Below are positions 27,325 through 35,313 of a DNA stretch of 64,000 nucleotides, piece by piece. The translations under genes and the position numbers were made by a program. How positions within the stretch are numbered: position 1 is the first letter of the stretch; every line of letters begins with the position of its first letter. The notes beneath the pieces were generated by a model, which searched no databases, was not told the DNA's origin, and saw only the letters and a list, made by a program, of their open reading frames with translations. Origin of the DNA: Variovorax sp. UMC13 (GTDB lineage: Bacteria > Pseudomonadota > Gammaproteobacteria > Burkholderiales > Burkholderiaceae_C); NCBI RefSeq assembly GCF_014170375.1, contig NZ_LZZW01000032.1, forward strand, positions 62,001 to 126,000. The letters run 5' to 3'.

Positions 27325-27713
27325 CGGGTCACGGGTCCTGGGGTGGCGTGCGCCGCGTCGAAGCGCGCCGCCAGTTCGTGCAATCGCCGGTCCAGCGTCC
27401 AGAGGCTGGTGCCGGGCGTGATCAGTGTCGACGCCAGAAGGCTCAGGTCGACCAGGCCGCAGCCGAGGCCGTAGAGCTTCTCTCGTTCGACGAAGTCCAT
27501 GACCTCCGACGGCGTGGCCTGCGAAGCGGCCTGCAACAGGCCGATGTCGCGCAGCGTGCGCTGGCGCGGCGCCGGCGGCGTGCCGCAGGCCAGTTCCAGC
27601 ACGACCATCGGATGGGTCAGAACCCGGTCCTGCGACAGCAGCGAAGCCAGGACGTCGTTGCCGTGCCGGAAGTGGTCCACCCAGACGGAGGTGTCGACCA
27701 GCACCACGCTCAT
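27321..27713 (-). CDS. vapC: VapC-type PIN-domain toxin
   Basis: 130-residue PIN-domain ribonuclease. The four acidic metal ligands are visible: Asp7 (VDTSVWVDHFR), Glu40 (VVLELACG), Asp89 (LVDLSLLAS) and Asp108 (LWTLDRR). Such toxins cut tRNA or rRNA when not bound by VapB. Its start overlaps the vapB stop (ATGA), so toxin synthesis depends on antitoxin translation. All catalytic residues are present, so it is probably active. Confidence 0.93.
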   Translation of the reverse strand: MSVVLVDTSVWVDHFRHGNDVLASLLSQDRVLTHPMVVLELACGTPPAPRQRTLRDIGLLQAASQATPSEVMDFVEREKLYGLGCGLVDLSLLASTLITPGTSLWTLDRRLHELAARFDAAHATPGPVTR

Positions 27714-27916
27714 CGCGCGGCCGGCGTCTCGCGGCGGCGCGGGATGTCGGGCATCGAAGGGGCCTTGCCGCCCAGTGCGCTCAGTCGCTTGGCGGCCTGG
27801 ACGCGGACGAAGGTCTGCACGGCTTCACGGAACAGGTCGGCCTTGTCCATGCCGGGGTCGGCCAGTTCCAGTGCCTGCTGGTAGAGCGTGTCGTCGAGGG
27901 TGACGGTGGTGCGCAT
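27710..27916 (-). CDS. vapB: VapB-type antitoxin
   Basis: 68-residue antitoxin starting MRTTVTLDDTLYQQALELA, followed by DLFREAVQTFVRVQAAKRLSALGG, the pattern of the VapB/DUF2191 group (N-terminal ribbon-helix-helix DNA-binding part, C-terminal toxin-binding tail). It would neutralise VapC and repress the operon through the palindrome just upstream (27927-27948). Confidence 0.9.
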   Translation of the reverse strand: MRTTVTLDDTLYQQALELADPGMDKADLFREAVQTFVRVQAAKRLSALGGKAPSMPDIPRRRETPAAR

Positions 27917-27926
27917 GAATGCCTCG

Positions 27927-27948
27927 ATTGATGCGAAATTGCATCAAT
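27927..27948. promoter_or_regulatory. VapB operator
   Basis: ATTGATGC (27927-27934), six bases, GCATCAAT (27941-27948): a perfect 8-bp dyad 11-32 nt upstream of the vapB start, in an AT-rich stretch. A further GCATCA half-site lies at 27953-27958. This is the expected position for autorepression by VapB or VapBC. Confidence 0.82.
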
Positions 27949-27955
27949 ACTAGCA

Positions 27956-28321
27956 TCAGCCGCCCGCGCGCTTCACCGTCATGCCCTTCTTCTGCAGCGC
28001 GGCGATCACGGTCTCGCGGTGGTCGCCCTGGATCTCGATCACGCCGTCCTTCACCGTGCCGCCCGAGCCGCAGTTGGCCTTGAGTTGCTTGCCCAGCGCG
28101 GCCAGGCCTTCGGCGTCGAGCGGCACGCCGCGCACCAGCGTCACGCCCTTGCCCTTGCGGCCCTTGGTCTCGTGCGAGACGCGCACGATGCCGTCGCCGG
28201 CCGGCACGGCCTTGCGCAAGGCCTTGCAGACGCAGGCCGTCATCGGCTTGGCGCAATCGGGGCACACGCGGCCCGTGTCGGTGGAATAGACCAGGCGGCT
28301 GCCCGGGATGCTGCTGTTCAT
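27956..28321 (-). CDS. Translation initiation factor Sui1/YciH family protein
   Basis: 121-residue SUI1-fold protein: an N-terminal CPDCAKPMTACVC cysteine cluster that may bind zinc, then RVSHETKGRKGKGVTLVRGVP and LKANCGSGGTVKDGVIEIQGDHRE, the eIF1/YciH core. Bacterial YciH is thought to influence initiation fidelity or silence certain mRNAs. It lies between the vap operon and the bacteriophytochrome gene, all on the minus strand. The stop codon is only 8 nt from the vapB operator. Confidence 0.92.
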   Translation of the reverse strand: MNSSIPGSRLVYSTDTGRVCPDCAKPMTACVCKALRKAVPAGDGIVRVSHETKGRKGKGVTLVRGVPLDAEGLAALGKQLKANCGSGGTVKDGVIEIQGDHRETVIAALQKKGMTVKRAGG

Positions 28322-28349
28322 CGTCGAGGTCGAAGGAAAGAAAAGGGGT

Positions 28350-30605
28350 TCAGGCCGGTGCCAGCGGGATGCGCACGCTGAACACCACGAAGGGCTCGGC
28401 ATGTGCGTAGCCGATCTGGCCGCCATGGGCGCTGACGATCGCCTGCGCGATGTACAGGCCCAGGCCCAGGCCGCTGCGGTTGCGCGGATTGGCATGCTCG
28501 CGCCGCTTGAAGGCGTTGAACAGCTGCGCCTCCACCTCGGGCGCGATGGGCGGGCCGACGTTGCTGACCGCGAGCGTGGCCGCGCCGTCCTCCTGGCCGA
28601 GCCGCACGACGATCGCCTCGCCGGGCGCGCCGTGGTGGCGGGCGTTGCTGATCAGGTTGCTGAAGACCTGGGCCATGCGGTCGCCGTCGACCTGCGCGGG
28701 CAGGGTGTCGGGCGCCTCGCGGATCAGCTGCACGCCCGGATGCGCGGTGCGCATCTCGTCGAGCAGGTCGTCGAGCAGGACGGTGAGGTCGACCGGCGCG
28801 CGCTGGATCTCCAGGCCGCCCACGGTCTGCAGCCGCGACATGTCGAGCACCTGCGAGATCATGCGCGCCATGCGCGTGCTCGAGGCCTGGATGCGTTGGC
28901 CCATGCGTCCGCCGGTGCTGGTGCCGGTGCTGCCGGCGGCCTCGGCTTCCTTGCCCAGCAGCCGCGCCGCCATGGCGATCGACTGCAGCGGGTCGCGCAG
29001 GTCGTGGCCCAGCATCGCCATCAGCTCGGTGCGTCCGCGCGCCACCTCGGCCACGCGCGCCGAACGCGCGCGCAGCAGCTCGTCGAGCAGGCGGCGGCCG
29101 AAGGCGATGTCGTCGGCATCCCAGGGCACCGAGGTGTCGCGCACCGTCTCGCGCCAGACGTCGAAGGAGCCGCGCGGCGTCAGGCGCGGGCCGAGCGGGC
29201 CGATCTTGTAGGTCTTCTCGGGGTGGCCGCCCCACTGGATGGTCTCGAGCTGCTCCTTGCGCAGCAGCACCAGCCAGCCGTGGGCGTTGGGGTCGAAGGA
29301 CAGGGCGAGCAGGCCGCACCAGACGCCGGTGGCGTCGGCCAGCGCCGGGGCCAGCTGCCGCAGCGAGGGTGTCGCGAGCATCTGGCCGGCCGGCGTCTTC
29401 GCCTCGTCCAGCCACTGGATCACCTGCATCGCGACCTCGTGCGGCACCTCGCCCTCGATGTGCAGCTTCGATTCCTCGGCGATCAGCACCGCATGCGCCT
29501 GGAAGGCGGCCGCCAGGTCGGCGCCCATCGCGGCCAGAGCGGCGGCGGTGTCGTCGGTGTGCAGCGCGGCCTCGATCAGGCGGGTGCGCAGGTCGGAGGC
29601 CTCGGCGCTGCGGCGGGCATGGTCGCGCGCCGTCAGGCTCTGCACGTTGGCGGCCAGGATCTGCGCGAGCACGTCGCAGGCCATGCGCACCGAGTAGGGC
29701 ACCTGCAGCGGCGCCATGTGGTGGCAGGCCAGCATGCCCCAGAGCTGGCCGTTGACTACGATCGAGATGCTCATCGACGCGCCCACGCCCATGTTTTGCA
29801 GGTACTCGATGTGGATCGGCGACACGCTGCGCAGCACGCAGTGGCTCATGTCCAGCGATCCGGTCACGCCGGGCGCGGGCTGCACCGGCACCGGCACCGC
29901 GTGCACGTCGGCGATCAGCCGCAGCGTGTTGACCACGTAGAGCCGCCGCGCCTGGGCCGGGATGTCGCTGGCCGGGTAGCGCCGCCCGAGGAAGGGCTCG
30001 AGCGTCTCGATGCGGTCCTCGGCCACCACGTCGCCGCTGTCGTCGTGGCGGAAGCGGTAGGCCATCACGCGGTCGAAGCCGGTGAGCTGGCGCACCGCGT
30101 GCACCGCGAAATCGAGCAGGCTGGCCATCGAGTTCTGGCGCTTGATGCGTTCCATGGCCCGGTGCGCCTTGAGCGCGAAGTCGGCCATCGCATCGGCGGC
30201 GACGGGGCGCAGTTCGAACTCGGCGATGACCATGCCGGCCGAGCCGTGCACCACCAGGTCGAACAGCTGGCCGTTGACGCGCACTTCGGAACTGGCGGGC
30301 AGGCCGTCGTCGGGCATCGCGAGCAGGTCGTCGATGGCCGCATGCACGTCGGCATCGCCTTCGAAATGGGCGCTCGACAGGCTCTGGCCGGCGGCCGGCG
30401 CGCTCGGCCCGAGCAGCTCGGCGGCGTTGGCGCTGACGTAGGCGGCGACGCGGTCGGCCGAGAACGCGAACAGCGCGCCGTGCGACTGGACCAGGCCCGG
30501 GATGTGGATCGGCTCGCGCGCGCAGTTGTCGAGGTTGAGCGGCAGGTCCGCGCCCGGCGGCGCTGCGTGCGGCGGGGCGCCGTCCACGGGCGGGGCTGCG
30601 CTCAT
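28350..30605 (-). CDS. bphP: Bacteriophytochrome sensor histidine kinase
   Basis: 751-residue red/far-red photoreceptor. Order: PAS with the biliverdin-binding Cys28 in LDNCAREPIHIPG; GAF with FDRVMAYRFRHDDSGDVVAED and YPASDIPAQARRLY (PASDIP); PHY with the tongue motif PRGSF; then a kinase with H-box AMLGHDLRDPLQS, N-box VFSNLISNARHHG and GLGLGLYIAQAI. In the G1 region the usual DxGxG reads SNVGPPI, as seen in other phytochrome kinases. It probably autophosphorylates and signals to an unlinked response regulator; none is adjacent. Its ATG overlaps the stop of the heme oxygenase gene. Confidence 0.95.
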   Translation of the reverse strand: MSAAPPVDGAPPHAAPPGADLPLNLDNCAREPIHIPGLVQSHGALFAFSADRVAAYVSANAAELLGPSAPAAGQSLSSAHFEGDADVHAAIDDLLAMPDDGLPASSEVRVNGQLFDLVVHGSAGMVIAEFELRPVAADAMADFALKAHRAMERIKRQNSMASLLDFAVHAVRQLTGFDRVMAYRFRHDDSGDVVAEDRIETLEPFLGRRYPASDIPAQARRLYVVNTLRLIADVHAVPVPVQPAPGVTGSLDMSHCVLRSVSPIHIEYLQNMGVGASMSISIVVNGQLWGMLACHHMAPLQVPYSVRMACDVLAQILAANVQSLTARDHARRSAEASDLRTRLIEAALHTDDTAAALAAMGADLAAAFQAHAVLIAEESKLHIEGEVPHEVAMQVIQWLDEAKTPAGQMLATPSLRQLAPALADATGVWCGLLALSFDPNAHGWLVLLRKEQLETIQWGGHPEKTYKIGPLGPRLTPRGSFDVWRETVRDTSVPWDADDIAFGRRLLDELLRARSARVAEVARGRTELMAMLGHDLRDPLQSIAMAARLLGKEAEAAGSTGTSTGGRMGQRIQASSTRMARMISQVLDMSRLQTVGGLEIQRAPVDLTVLLDDLLDEMRTAHPGVQLIREAPDTLPAQVDGDRMAQVFSNLISNARHHGAPGEAIVVRLGQEDGAATLAVSNVGPPIAPEVEAQLFNAFKRREHANPRNRSGLGLGLYIAQAIVSAHGGQIGYAHAEPFVVFSVRIPLAPA

Positions 30606-31165
30606 GCCGCGGCCTCCGCGTGCCGGTGGCATTGCAGCAGCAGCTCGAAGGCCTGCACCGCGCCGTCGCAGGCGCTGCGCACGGCCTCGGGGGTGAAGGA
30701 TTGCGCGTCCAGCTCGGCGATGAAGGCCTTCCAGCGCGCGCCGGTCTGTTCGCCCGCACCCTGCAGGTAGTTCAGCGGATGGGGCGCCAGCCGCTCGGCC
30801 AGCTGGCGGTAGAGCACGCGGCCGCCGAGGCGCGAGCCCTCGAGCACGTAGGCCAGGCCCCAGGCGAAGGCGGGGTCGCGGCGGACCGGGTCTGGCGCCG
30901 CTTCATCACCGTGCGGGGCGGGGTCGTCGGGCAGCATCGCGTCGCACAGCCGCAGGTCGTCCGCCAGTTGCCGGCGGTGCGCGTCCAGCGGCGCCGGGCC
31001 GGGCTCGAAGGCGGCCAGGCGCTGCATCCAGGCGTCGAGCAGCCGCAGGTGCGCACGGTAGTCGGCCAGGCTGGGCGCAGGCCGTGCCAGTGGCAGGCAC
31101 TGGTCGACTTCGGCATGGAGCGGGCCGGTCGCCGCGCGCAGGGCATCGAGGATGTCGGAGGGCAC
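30602..31165 (-). CDS. bphO: Biliverdin-producing heme oxygenase (BphO type)
   Basis: 187-residue heme oxygenase-fold protein. The proximal heme His is in RAATGPLHAEVDQCLPL and the distal helix Gly-rich segment in GLAYVLEGSRLGGRVLY. It would open heme to biliverdin, the chromophore of the phytochrome encoded immediately downstream (ATGA overlap). I use the GTG at 31165 because it matches family length; an ATG at 31323 would add a 53-residue low-complexity extension. No strong ribosome site precedes the GTG, so the start is uncertain. Confidence 0.85.
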   Translation of the reverse strand: MPSDILDALRAATGPLHAEVDQCLPLARPAPSLADYRAHLRLLDAWMQRLAAFEPGPAPLDAHRRQLADDLRLCDAMLPDDPAPHGDEAAPDPVRRDPAFAWGLAYVLEGSRLGGRVLYRQLAERLAPHPLNYLQGAGEQTGARWKAFIAELDAQSFTPEAVRSACDGAVQAFELLLQCHRHAEAAA

Positions 31166-31198
31166 TGGAGGACGGCCTGGGTGGGATGGTCGAGGAGA

Positions 31199-31225
31199 GG
31201 CCGGGTCGCGCTGCGCGACCCGGCT
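31199..31225. other. Strong GC hairpin in the bphO leader
   Basis: CCGGGTCGCG (31201-31210) and CGCGACCCGG (31214-31223) pair perfectly around CTG, and flanking bases extend the stem. There is no T-run on either side. It lies 34-60 nt upstream of the GTG of bphO and 120 nt beyond amn, so it may end the amn transcript, protect a 3' end, or act in the bphO leader. Confidence 0.55.
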
Positions 31226-31344
31226 GTGGGGGTCAACAATGATAGGTCCGATGCGGCCTGCACCGCGCTCTTGTCGACGCCCGTTTCCCACGATAGCGCA
31301 CGCGGCCATGTCAAAAGACATCCGGCGCGCCCGCCGCCTGCCGG

Positions 31345-32829
31345 CTACTGGAACGCCACCTCGGCGAAGCTGCGCAGCTTGCGGCTGTGCAGCCGGCTCG
31401 AGCCTTCGGCGCGCAGGATCTCGATCGCCTTCATGCCGATGCGCAGGTGCTGTTCGACGCGCTCGCGGTAGAAGTGGTTGGCCATGCCCGGCAGCTTGAT
31501 CTCGCCGTGCAGCGGCTTGTCGCTCACGCACAGCAGGGTGCCGTAGGGCACCCGGAAGCGGAAGCCGTTGGCGGCGATGGTCGCGCTCTCCATGTCCAGC
31601 GCCACCGCGCGGCTCTGGCTGAAGCGGCGCTGCGGCTCGTTCTGGGGCAGCAGCTCCCAGTTGCGGTTGTCGGTGCTGGCCACGGTGCCGGTGCGCATGA
31701 TGGTCTTGAGTGCCGGGCCGTCGAGCTGCGTGACGTCGGCCACGGCTTTTTCCAGCGCCAGCTGGATCTCGGCCAGCGCCGGGATCGGCACCCACAGCGG
31801 CAGTTCCTCGTCGAGCACATGGTCCTCGCGCACATAGGCGTGGGCCAGCACGTAGTCGCCCAGCTGCTGGCTGTTGCGCAGGCCCGCGCAGTGGCCCAGC
31901 ATCATCCAGGCGTGCGGGCGCAGCACCGCGATGTGGTCGGTGATGGTCTTGGCGTTGGACGGACCGACGCCGATGTTGACCATCGTGATGCCGGTGCGGT
32001 CTTCGCGCACCAGGTGGTAGGCCGGCATCTGCGGCAGCCGCGGCGGCGCCATGCCGCCCTCGGGGCCGTCGTAGCCGCTGCGGTAGTGGGTCACGTTGCC
32101 CGGCTCGATGAAGGCGACGTAGGGGCTGTCGGGGTTGGCCATCTCCTCGTGCCCGAGCGCCACGAACTCGTCGATGTAGAACTGGTAGTTGGTGAACAGC
32201 ACGAAGTTCTGGAACCACTCGGGCGCGGTGCCGGTGTAGTGGCGCAGCCGGTGCAGCGAGTAGTCGACGCGCGCGCCGGTGAACAGCGCCAGCGGCTCCG
32301 GTTCGCCGGGCTTGGCTTCGTAGGTGCCGTTGGCGATGCCGTCGTCCATCGCCGCCAGGTCGGGCAGGTCGAACACGTCGCGCATCAGCGCGCGCCGCTC
32401 GGCGGTCATGGTGCCTTCGATGTGGTCGTTCTCGGCGAAGGAGAAATGGATCGGGATCGGCTGCGTGGCGGTGCCGACCTCGAGCTCGACGCCGTGGTTC
32501 TCCAGCAGCAGCCGGAACTGCTCGAGGTAGTAGTGGTGGAACAGGTCGGGCCGGGTCAGCGTGGTCTCGTAGCGGCCGGGGCCGGCCACGAAACCGTAGC
32601 TCAGGCCGGCCGTGGTCGGCGGGCTCTGGCGCGACACCGTGTGGGTGTGGACCCGCACGAAGGGGTAGCAGGCGCGTACCCGGCCGGGCAGCGTCTCGCC
32701 GGCCACGAAGCGCAGCATCGAGTCGCGCAGGTGGGACAGCGCCTGTTGGTAGATCAGCTGCACTTGCGCCAGCGCCGCGGCGGCGTCGGTGAAGCGGGCG
32801 GGGGCGACGAAAGGAGGCATGTAGGGCAT
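31345..32829 (-). CDS. amn: AMP nucleosidase
   Basis: 494-residue cytoplasmic enzyme that splits AMP into adenine and ribose-5-phosphate. It has the N-terminal Amn domain (RACYPFVRVHTHTVSRQSPPTTAGLSYGFV, about residues 53-83) and a C-terminal phosphorylase-like domain with ITMVNIGVGPSNAKTITDHIAVLRP and ALDMESATIAANGFRF, the nucleoside-binding segment. Length is close to E. coli Amn (484). The ATG at 32829 (MPYMPPF) is preferred; 15 further codons upstream are possible. The gene downstream of it is bphO, the one upstream a LOG-like protein. Confidence 0.94.
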   Translation of the reverse strand: MPYMPPFVAPARFTDAAAALAQVQLIYQQALSHLRDSMLRFVAGETLPGRVRACYPFVRVHTHTVSRQSPPTTAGLSYGFVAGPGRYETTLTRPDLFHHYYLEQFRLLLENHGVELEVGTATQPIPIHFSFAENDHIEGTMTAERRALMRDVFDLPDLAAMDDGIANGTYEAKPGEPEPLALFTGARVDYSLHRLRHYTGTAPEWFQNFVLFTNYQFYIDEFVALGHEEMANPDSPYVAFIEPGNVTHYRSGYDGPEGGMAPPRLPQMPAYHLVREDRTGITMVNIGVGPSNAKTITDHIAVLRPHAWMMLGHCAGLRNSQQLGDYVLAHAYVREDHVLDEELPLWVPIPALAEIQLALEKAVADVTQLDGPALKTIMRTGTVASTDNRNWELLPQNEPQRRFSQSRAVALDMESATIAANGFRFRVPYGTLLCVSDKPLHGEIKLPGMANHFYRERVEQHLRIGMKAIEILRAEGSSRLHSRKLRSFAEVAFQ

Positions 32830-32884
32830 GACGGCATTGTGCAATGCCGCCGTGACCGGCGCGCCCGCGCGCACGCGCAGAAAT

Positions 32885-33433
32885 TCAGTCCAGCAGGCAG
32901 TCCAGCACCTGGGCCAGCATGTCGTCCACGCCGCGGGCCTGCACCGCGCCCGGCAGCGCGACGTCGCCGTGCATCACGAACACCGGCTTGCCCCATTTGA
33001 GGCCCATCGCCATCTCCGACAGCGTGCCCATGTTGCCGCCGATCGCGACCAGGCAGACGCCGCTGCGCGCGATGATGCCGTTGCGCATCTCGCCCATGCC
33101 GGTGGGGATGGCCACGCTGAGCCATTCGTTGGCGTTGCGGTCGTCGTCCTCGGGCAGGATGCCCACCGCGATGCCGCCGGCCTCCACCGCGCCGCGCGAG
33201 GCCGCAGCCATCACGCCGCCGCGCCCGCCGCAGACCACCGCCATGCCCGCGCCGGCCAGCGCGTGCGCCACCGCATGGGCAGCCTCGCACTCGGCCGGGC
33301 CGCCGTCGCCGGGGCCGATGATCGCCACCGGCTGGCGGTGGCGCGCCGGCCCCCGCTGCCGTGCTGCCAGGCGCGCCAGCGCCTCAATGACCGGCGCCGA
33401 CAGCACCACGCTCGCGCCTTCGCGTAAAGACAT
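32885..33433 (-). CDS. TIGR00725/LOG-like Rossmann-fold protein
   Basis: 182 residues with a SLOG/TIGR00725-type nucleotide fold: VAIIGPGDGGPAE, AVVCGGRGGVMAAASRGAVEAGG and VAIGGNMGTLSEMAMGLKWGKP. True LOG phosphoribohydrolases have PGGxGTxxE; here it is IGGNMGTLSE, so activity on nucleotides is uncertain. Its first 50 nt overlap the end of the ABC permease gene, so it is probably part of that operon. The neighbouring downstream gene, amn, cleaves an N-glycosidic bond of AMP. Confidence 0.82.
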   Translation of the reverse strand: MSLREGASVVLSAPVIEALARLAARQRGPARHRQPVAIIGPGDGGPAECEAAHAVAHALAGAGMAVVCGGRGGVMAAASRGAVEAGGIAVGILPEDDDRNANEWLSVAIPTGMGEMRNGIIARSGVCLVAIGGNMGTLSEMAMGLKWGKPVFVMHGDVALPGAVQARGVDDMLAQVLDCLLD

Positions 33434-34205
33434 CGCCCACTCCCATCACGATCACACACACCACCATCAGCACCAGCGACAGGGCCGCCGCCACCGCGAA
33501 ATCGGAACCGCCGTCGCCCACCTGCGCCAGCAGCATCAGCGGCAGGATGTTGAGCTGCGTGCCCACCAGCGCCAGCGCCGTGCCGTAGGTGCCCATCGCG
33601 ATCGCGGCCACCATGCAGGCGTTGGACAGCACCGAGGGCAGCACCTCGGGCAGCACCGTGTCCCGGAAGGCGCGCGCCTTCGACGCGCCCAGCGTGCGCG
33701 CCGCCTGCGCCGGGCGCAGGTCGAGGTTGGCGAACACCGGGTACAGCGACAGCGCCACGCGCGGGATCAGGTAGTAGGCATAGGCGAACCCCAGGCCCGA
33801 GACGCTGTAGATCCAGCTGCCGATCACCGCCGGGTCGGCGCCCAGGCCCGCGAGCAGCTGCGTCACGAAGCCCGCGCGGCCGAAGGCCAGGATGAAGCCG
33901 TAGGCGATCACCAGGCCCGAGAAGGCCAGCGGCAGGCCCAGCAGGGTCATCATCCATCGGCGCCGGCCCTCTGGCTGGCGCGCCAGCTCGATCGCGATGC
34001 CGGTGCCCACCAGCGCCGAGATCGCACCCGCCGCCAGGCCCAGGCCCAGCGTGTTGCGCAGCGCGCCGAAGAACAGCGGGTTGCCGAACAGCCGGGCGAA
34101 GGCGCTGCCGCCTTCGCCGAAGGCCTCGGGCAGCAACGCCGCCAGCGGCACCGCGAAGAACAGCGCCATGAAGGCCCAGGCGGGCCAGGCGCCAAAGCGT
34201 CGCAT
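33384..34205 (-). CDS. ABC transporter permease (Fe3+/spermidine/phosphonate type)
   Basis: 273-residue inner-membrane protein with about six helices and the BPD_transp_1 EAA loop (AARTLGASKARAFRDTVLPEVLPS). It ends VGDVFTRRRERGAV and belongs to the PotB/PhnU/ThiP-like group. It is one of two permeases of the importer encoded at 33384-37106 and lies between the binding protein and the LOG-like gene. Confidence 0.9.
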   Translation of the reverse strand: MRRFGAWPAWAFMALFFAVPLAALLPEAFGEGGSAFARLFGNPLFFGALRNTLGLGLAAGAISALVGTGIAIELARQPEGRRRWMMTLLGLPLAFSGLVIAYGFILAFGRAGFVTQLLAGLGADPAVIGSWIYSVSGLGFAYAYYLIPRVALSLYPVFANLDLRPAQAARTLGASKARAFRDTVLPEVLPSVLSNACMVAAIAMGTYGTALALVGTQLNILPLMLLAQVGDGGSDFAVAAALSLVLMVVCVIVMGVGDVFTRRRERGAVGAGH

Positions 34206-34211
34206 GCCGGC

Positions 34212-35291
34212 CTACTTCCCCAGCGCGGCCTGCGCCCAGAGCTTGTCGACCTCGGCCTTGCGCTCCGAGGCCTTCACCACGTCCAGCGGCCGGATTTGCG
34301 GCGCGGGCGGCATCTTGGCGGCCACGTCGGCCGAGAGCGGCGTGCCCGGCACGGCCGGGCGCACGAAGCCCTGCGCGAACAGCGACTGGCCGGCCTCGCT
34401 CATGATGAAGTGGAGCCACAGCTTGCCGGCGTTGGGGTTCGGCCCGTTCTTCACTAGGCTGATCGCATAGGGTGCGGCCACGCTGGCCTCCTTCGGGATC
34501 ACGACCTCGACCGCATCGCCCATGCCGTCGACATGCTTGGCCTTGAGGCCATCGTTCTCGTAGCTGATCCACACCGGGATCTCGCCCTTGAGGAACTTGG
34601 CATAGGGCGTGGTGCCTTCCACGCGCAGCACGTTGCCGGCCGCGTGCAGCTTGCCCAGGTAGTCGGTGCCGGGCTGCACGTTGTCGACGCTGCCGCCGTT
34701 GGCATAGGCCGCGGCGAAGGTCAGCACCTGGCCGATGCCGGTGGAGCGCGGGTCGAGGTAGACCACCGTGCTCTTGAACTCGGGCTTGAGCAGGTCGGCC
34801 CAGCCGGTCGGCACGTTCTTCACCAGCTTCCTGTTGACCAGGAAGGCGATGTTGAGCGTGTGGATGGTGAACCAGCGGCCCTCGGGCTCGCGGAACACGG
34901 CGGGCAGCTTGTCGAAGTTGACCGGCTTGAAGGGCGCGACCACGTCCTTTTTCGCCGCATCGACGGCCGAGGCCGCGAAGTAGTAGGCGGTGTCGGCCTG
35001 CGGGCGGCGCCTGGTCTTCTCCAGCGAGACCACGGTGGCGGCCGAGCCGATGTCGTTGTAGGTCAGCTCGATCTCGGGGTAGCGCTTCTTGAAGGCCGCG
35101 AACAGCGCCTTCCAGTTGGCCCATTCGGGGCCGGTGTCGAAGGACACGCACAGGCCTTCCTTCTGCGCCTCGGCGTAGAGCGCCTTCTCGCCTGCATAGA
35201 GCTCGGGGCCGTCGAAGGCGAAGGCGGTGCGGGCCGCGAGGCTGGCCAGCGGCAGTGCGCCGGCGGCCTGGATCAGATGTCTGCGTTGCAT
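34212..35291 (-). CDS. ABC transporter substrate-binding protein
   Basis: 359-residue periplasmic type-2 binding protein. The leader QRRHLIQAAGALPLASLAARTAFA has an RR motif that may direct Tat export. The mature protein resembles the iron, polyamine and 2-aminoethylphosphonate binding group (YAEAQKEGLCVSFDTGPEWANWKALFAAFKKRYPEIELTYND; VWISYENDGLKAK). No iron-binding Tyr pair is obvious, so an organic ligand is likelier. It sits between the ATPase and one permease. Confidence 0.88.
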   Translation of the reverse strand: MQRRHLIQAAGALPLASLAARTAFAFDGPELYAGEKALYAEAQKEGLCVSFDTGPEWANWKALFAAFKKRYPEIELTYNDIGSAATVVSLEKTRRRPQADTAYYFAASAVDAAKKDVVAPFKPVNFDKLPAVFREPEGRWFTIHTLNIAFLVNRKLVKNVPTGWADLLKPEFKSTVVYLDPRSTGIGQVLTFAAAYANGGSVDNVQPGTDYLGKLHAAGNVLRVEGTTPYAKFLKGEIPVWISYENDGLKAKHVDGMGDAVEVVIPKEASVAAPYAISLVKNGPNPNAGKLWLHFIMSEAGQSLFAQGFVRPAVPGTPLSADVAAKMPPAPQIRPLDVVKASERKAEVDKLWAQAALGK

Positions 35292-35313
35292 GGTGGCTCC
35301 TTGGAGGAAAAGA

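Noticed and set aside
28318..30759. An 813-codon minus-strand frame overlapping bphP
   Set aside because: Arg/Ala/Pro-rich translation with no domains, caused by high GC; the bphP frame contains all phytochrome motifs.
31311..31316. TTGACA hexamer on the minus strand as a bphO promoter
   Set aside because: A perfect -35 match, but no acceptable -10 lies 16-18 nt downstream; left as an unsupported coincidence.
31166..31323. 53-residue N-terminal extension of the heme oxygenase from the ATG at 31323
   Set aside because: The extension is low complexity, spans the strong hairpin, and is absent from the family; the GTG at 31165 gives the normal length, though this is not certain.
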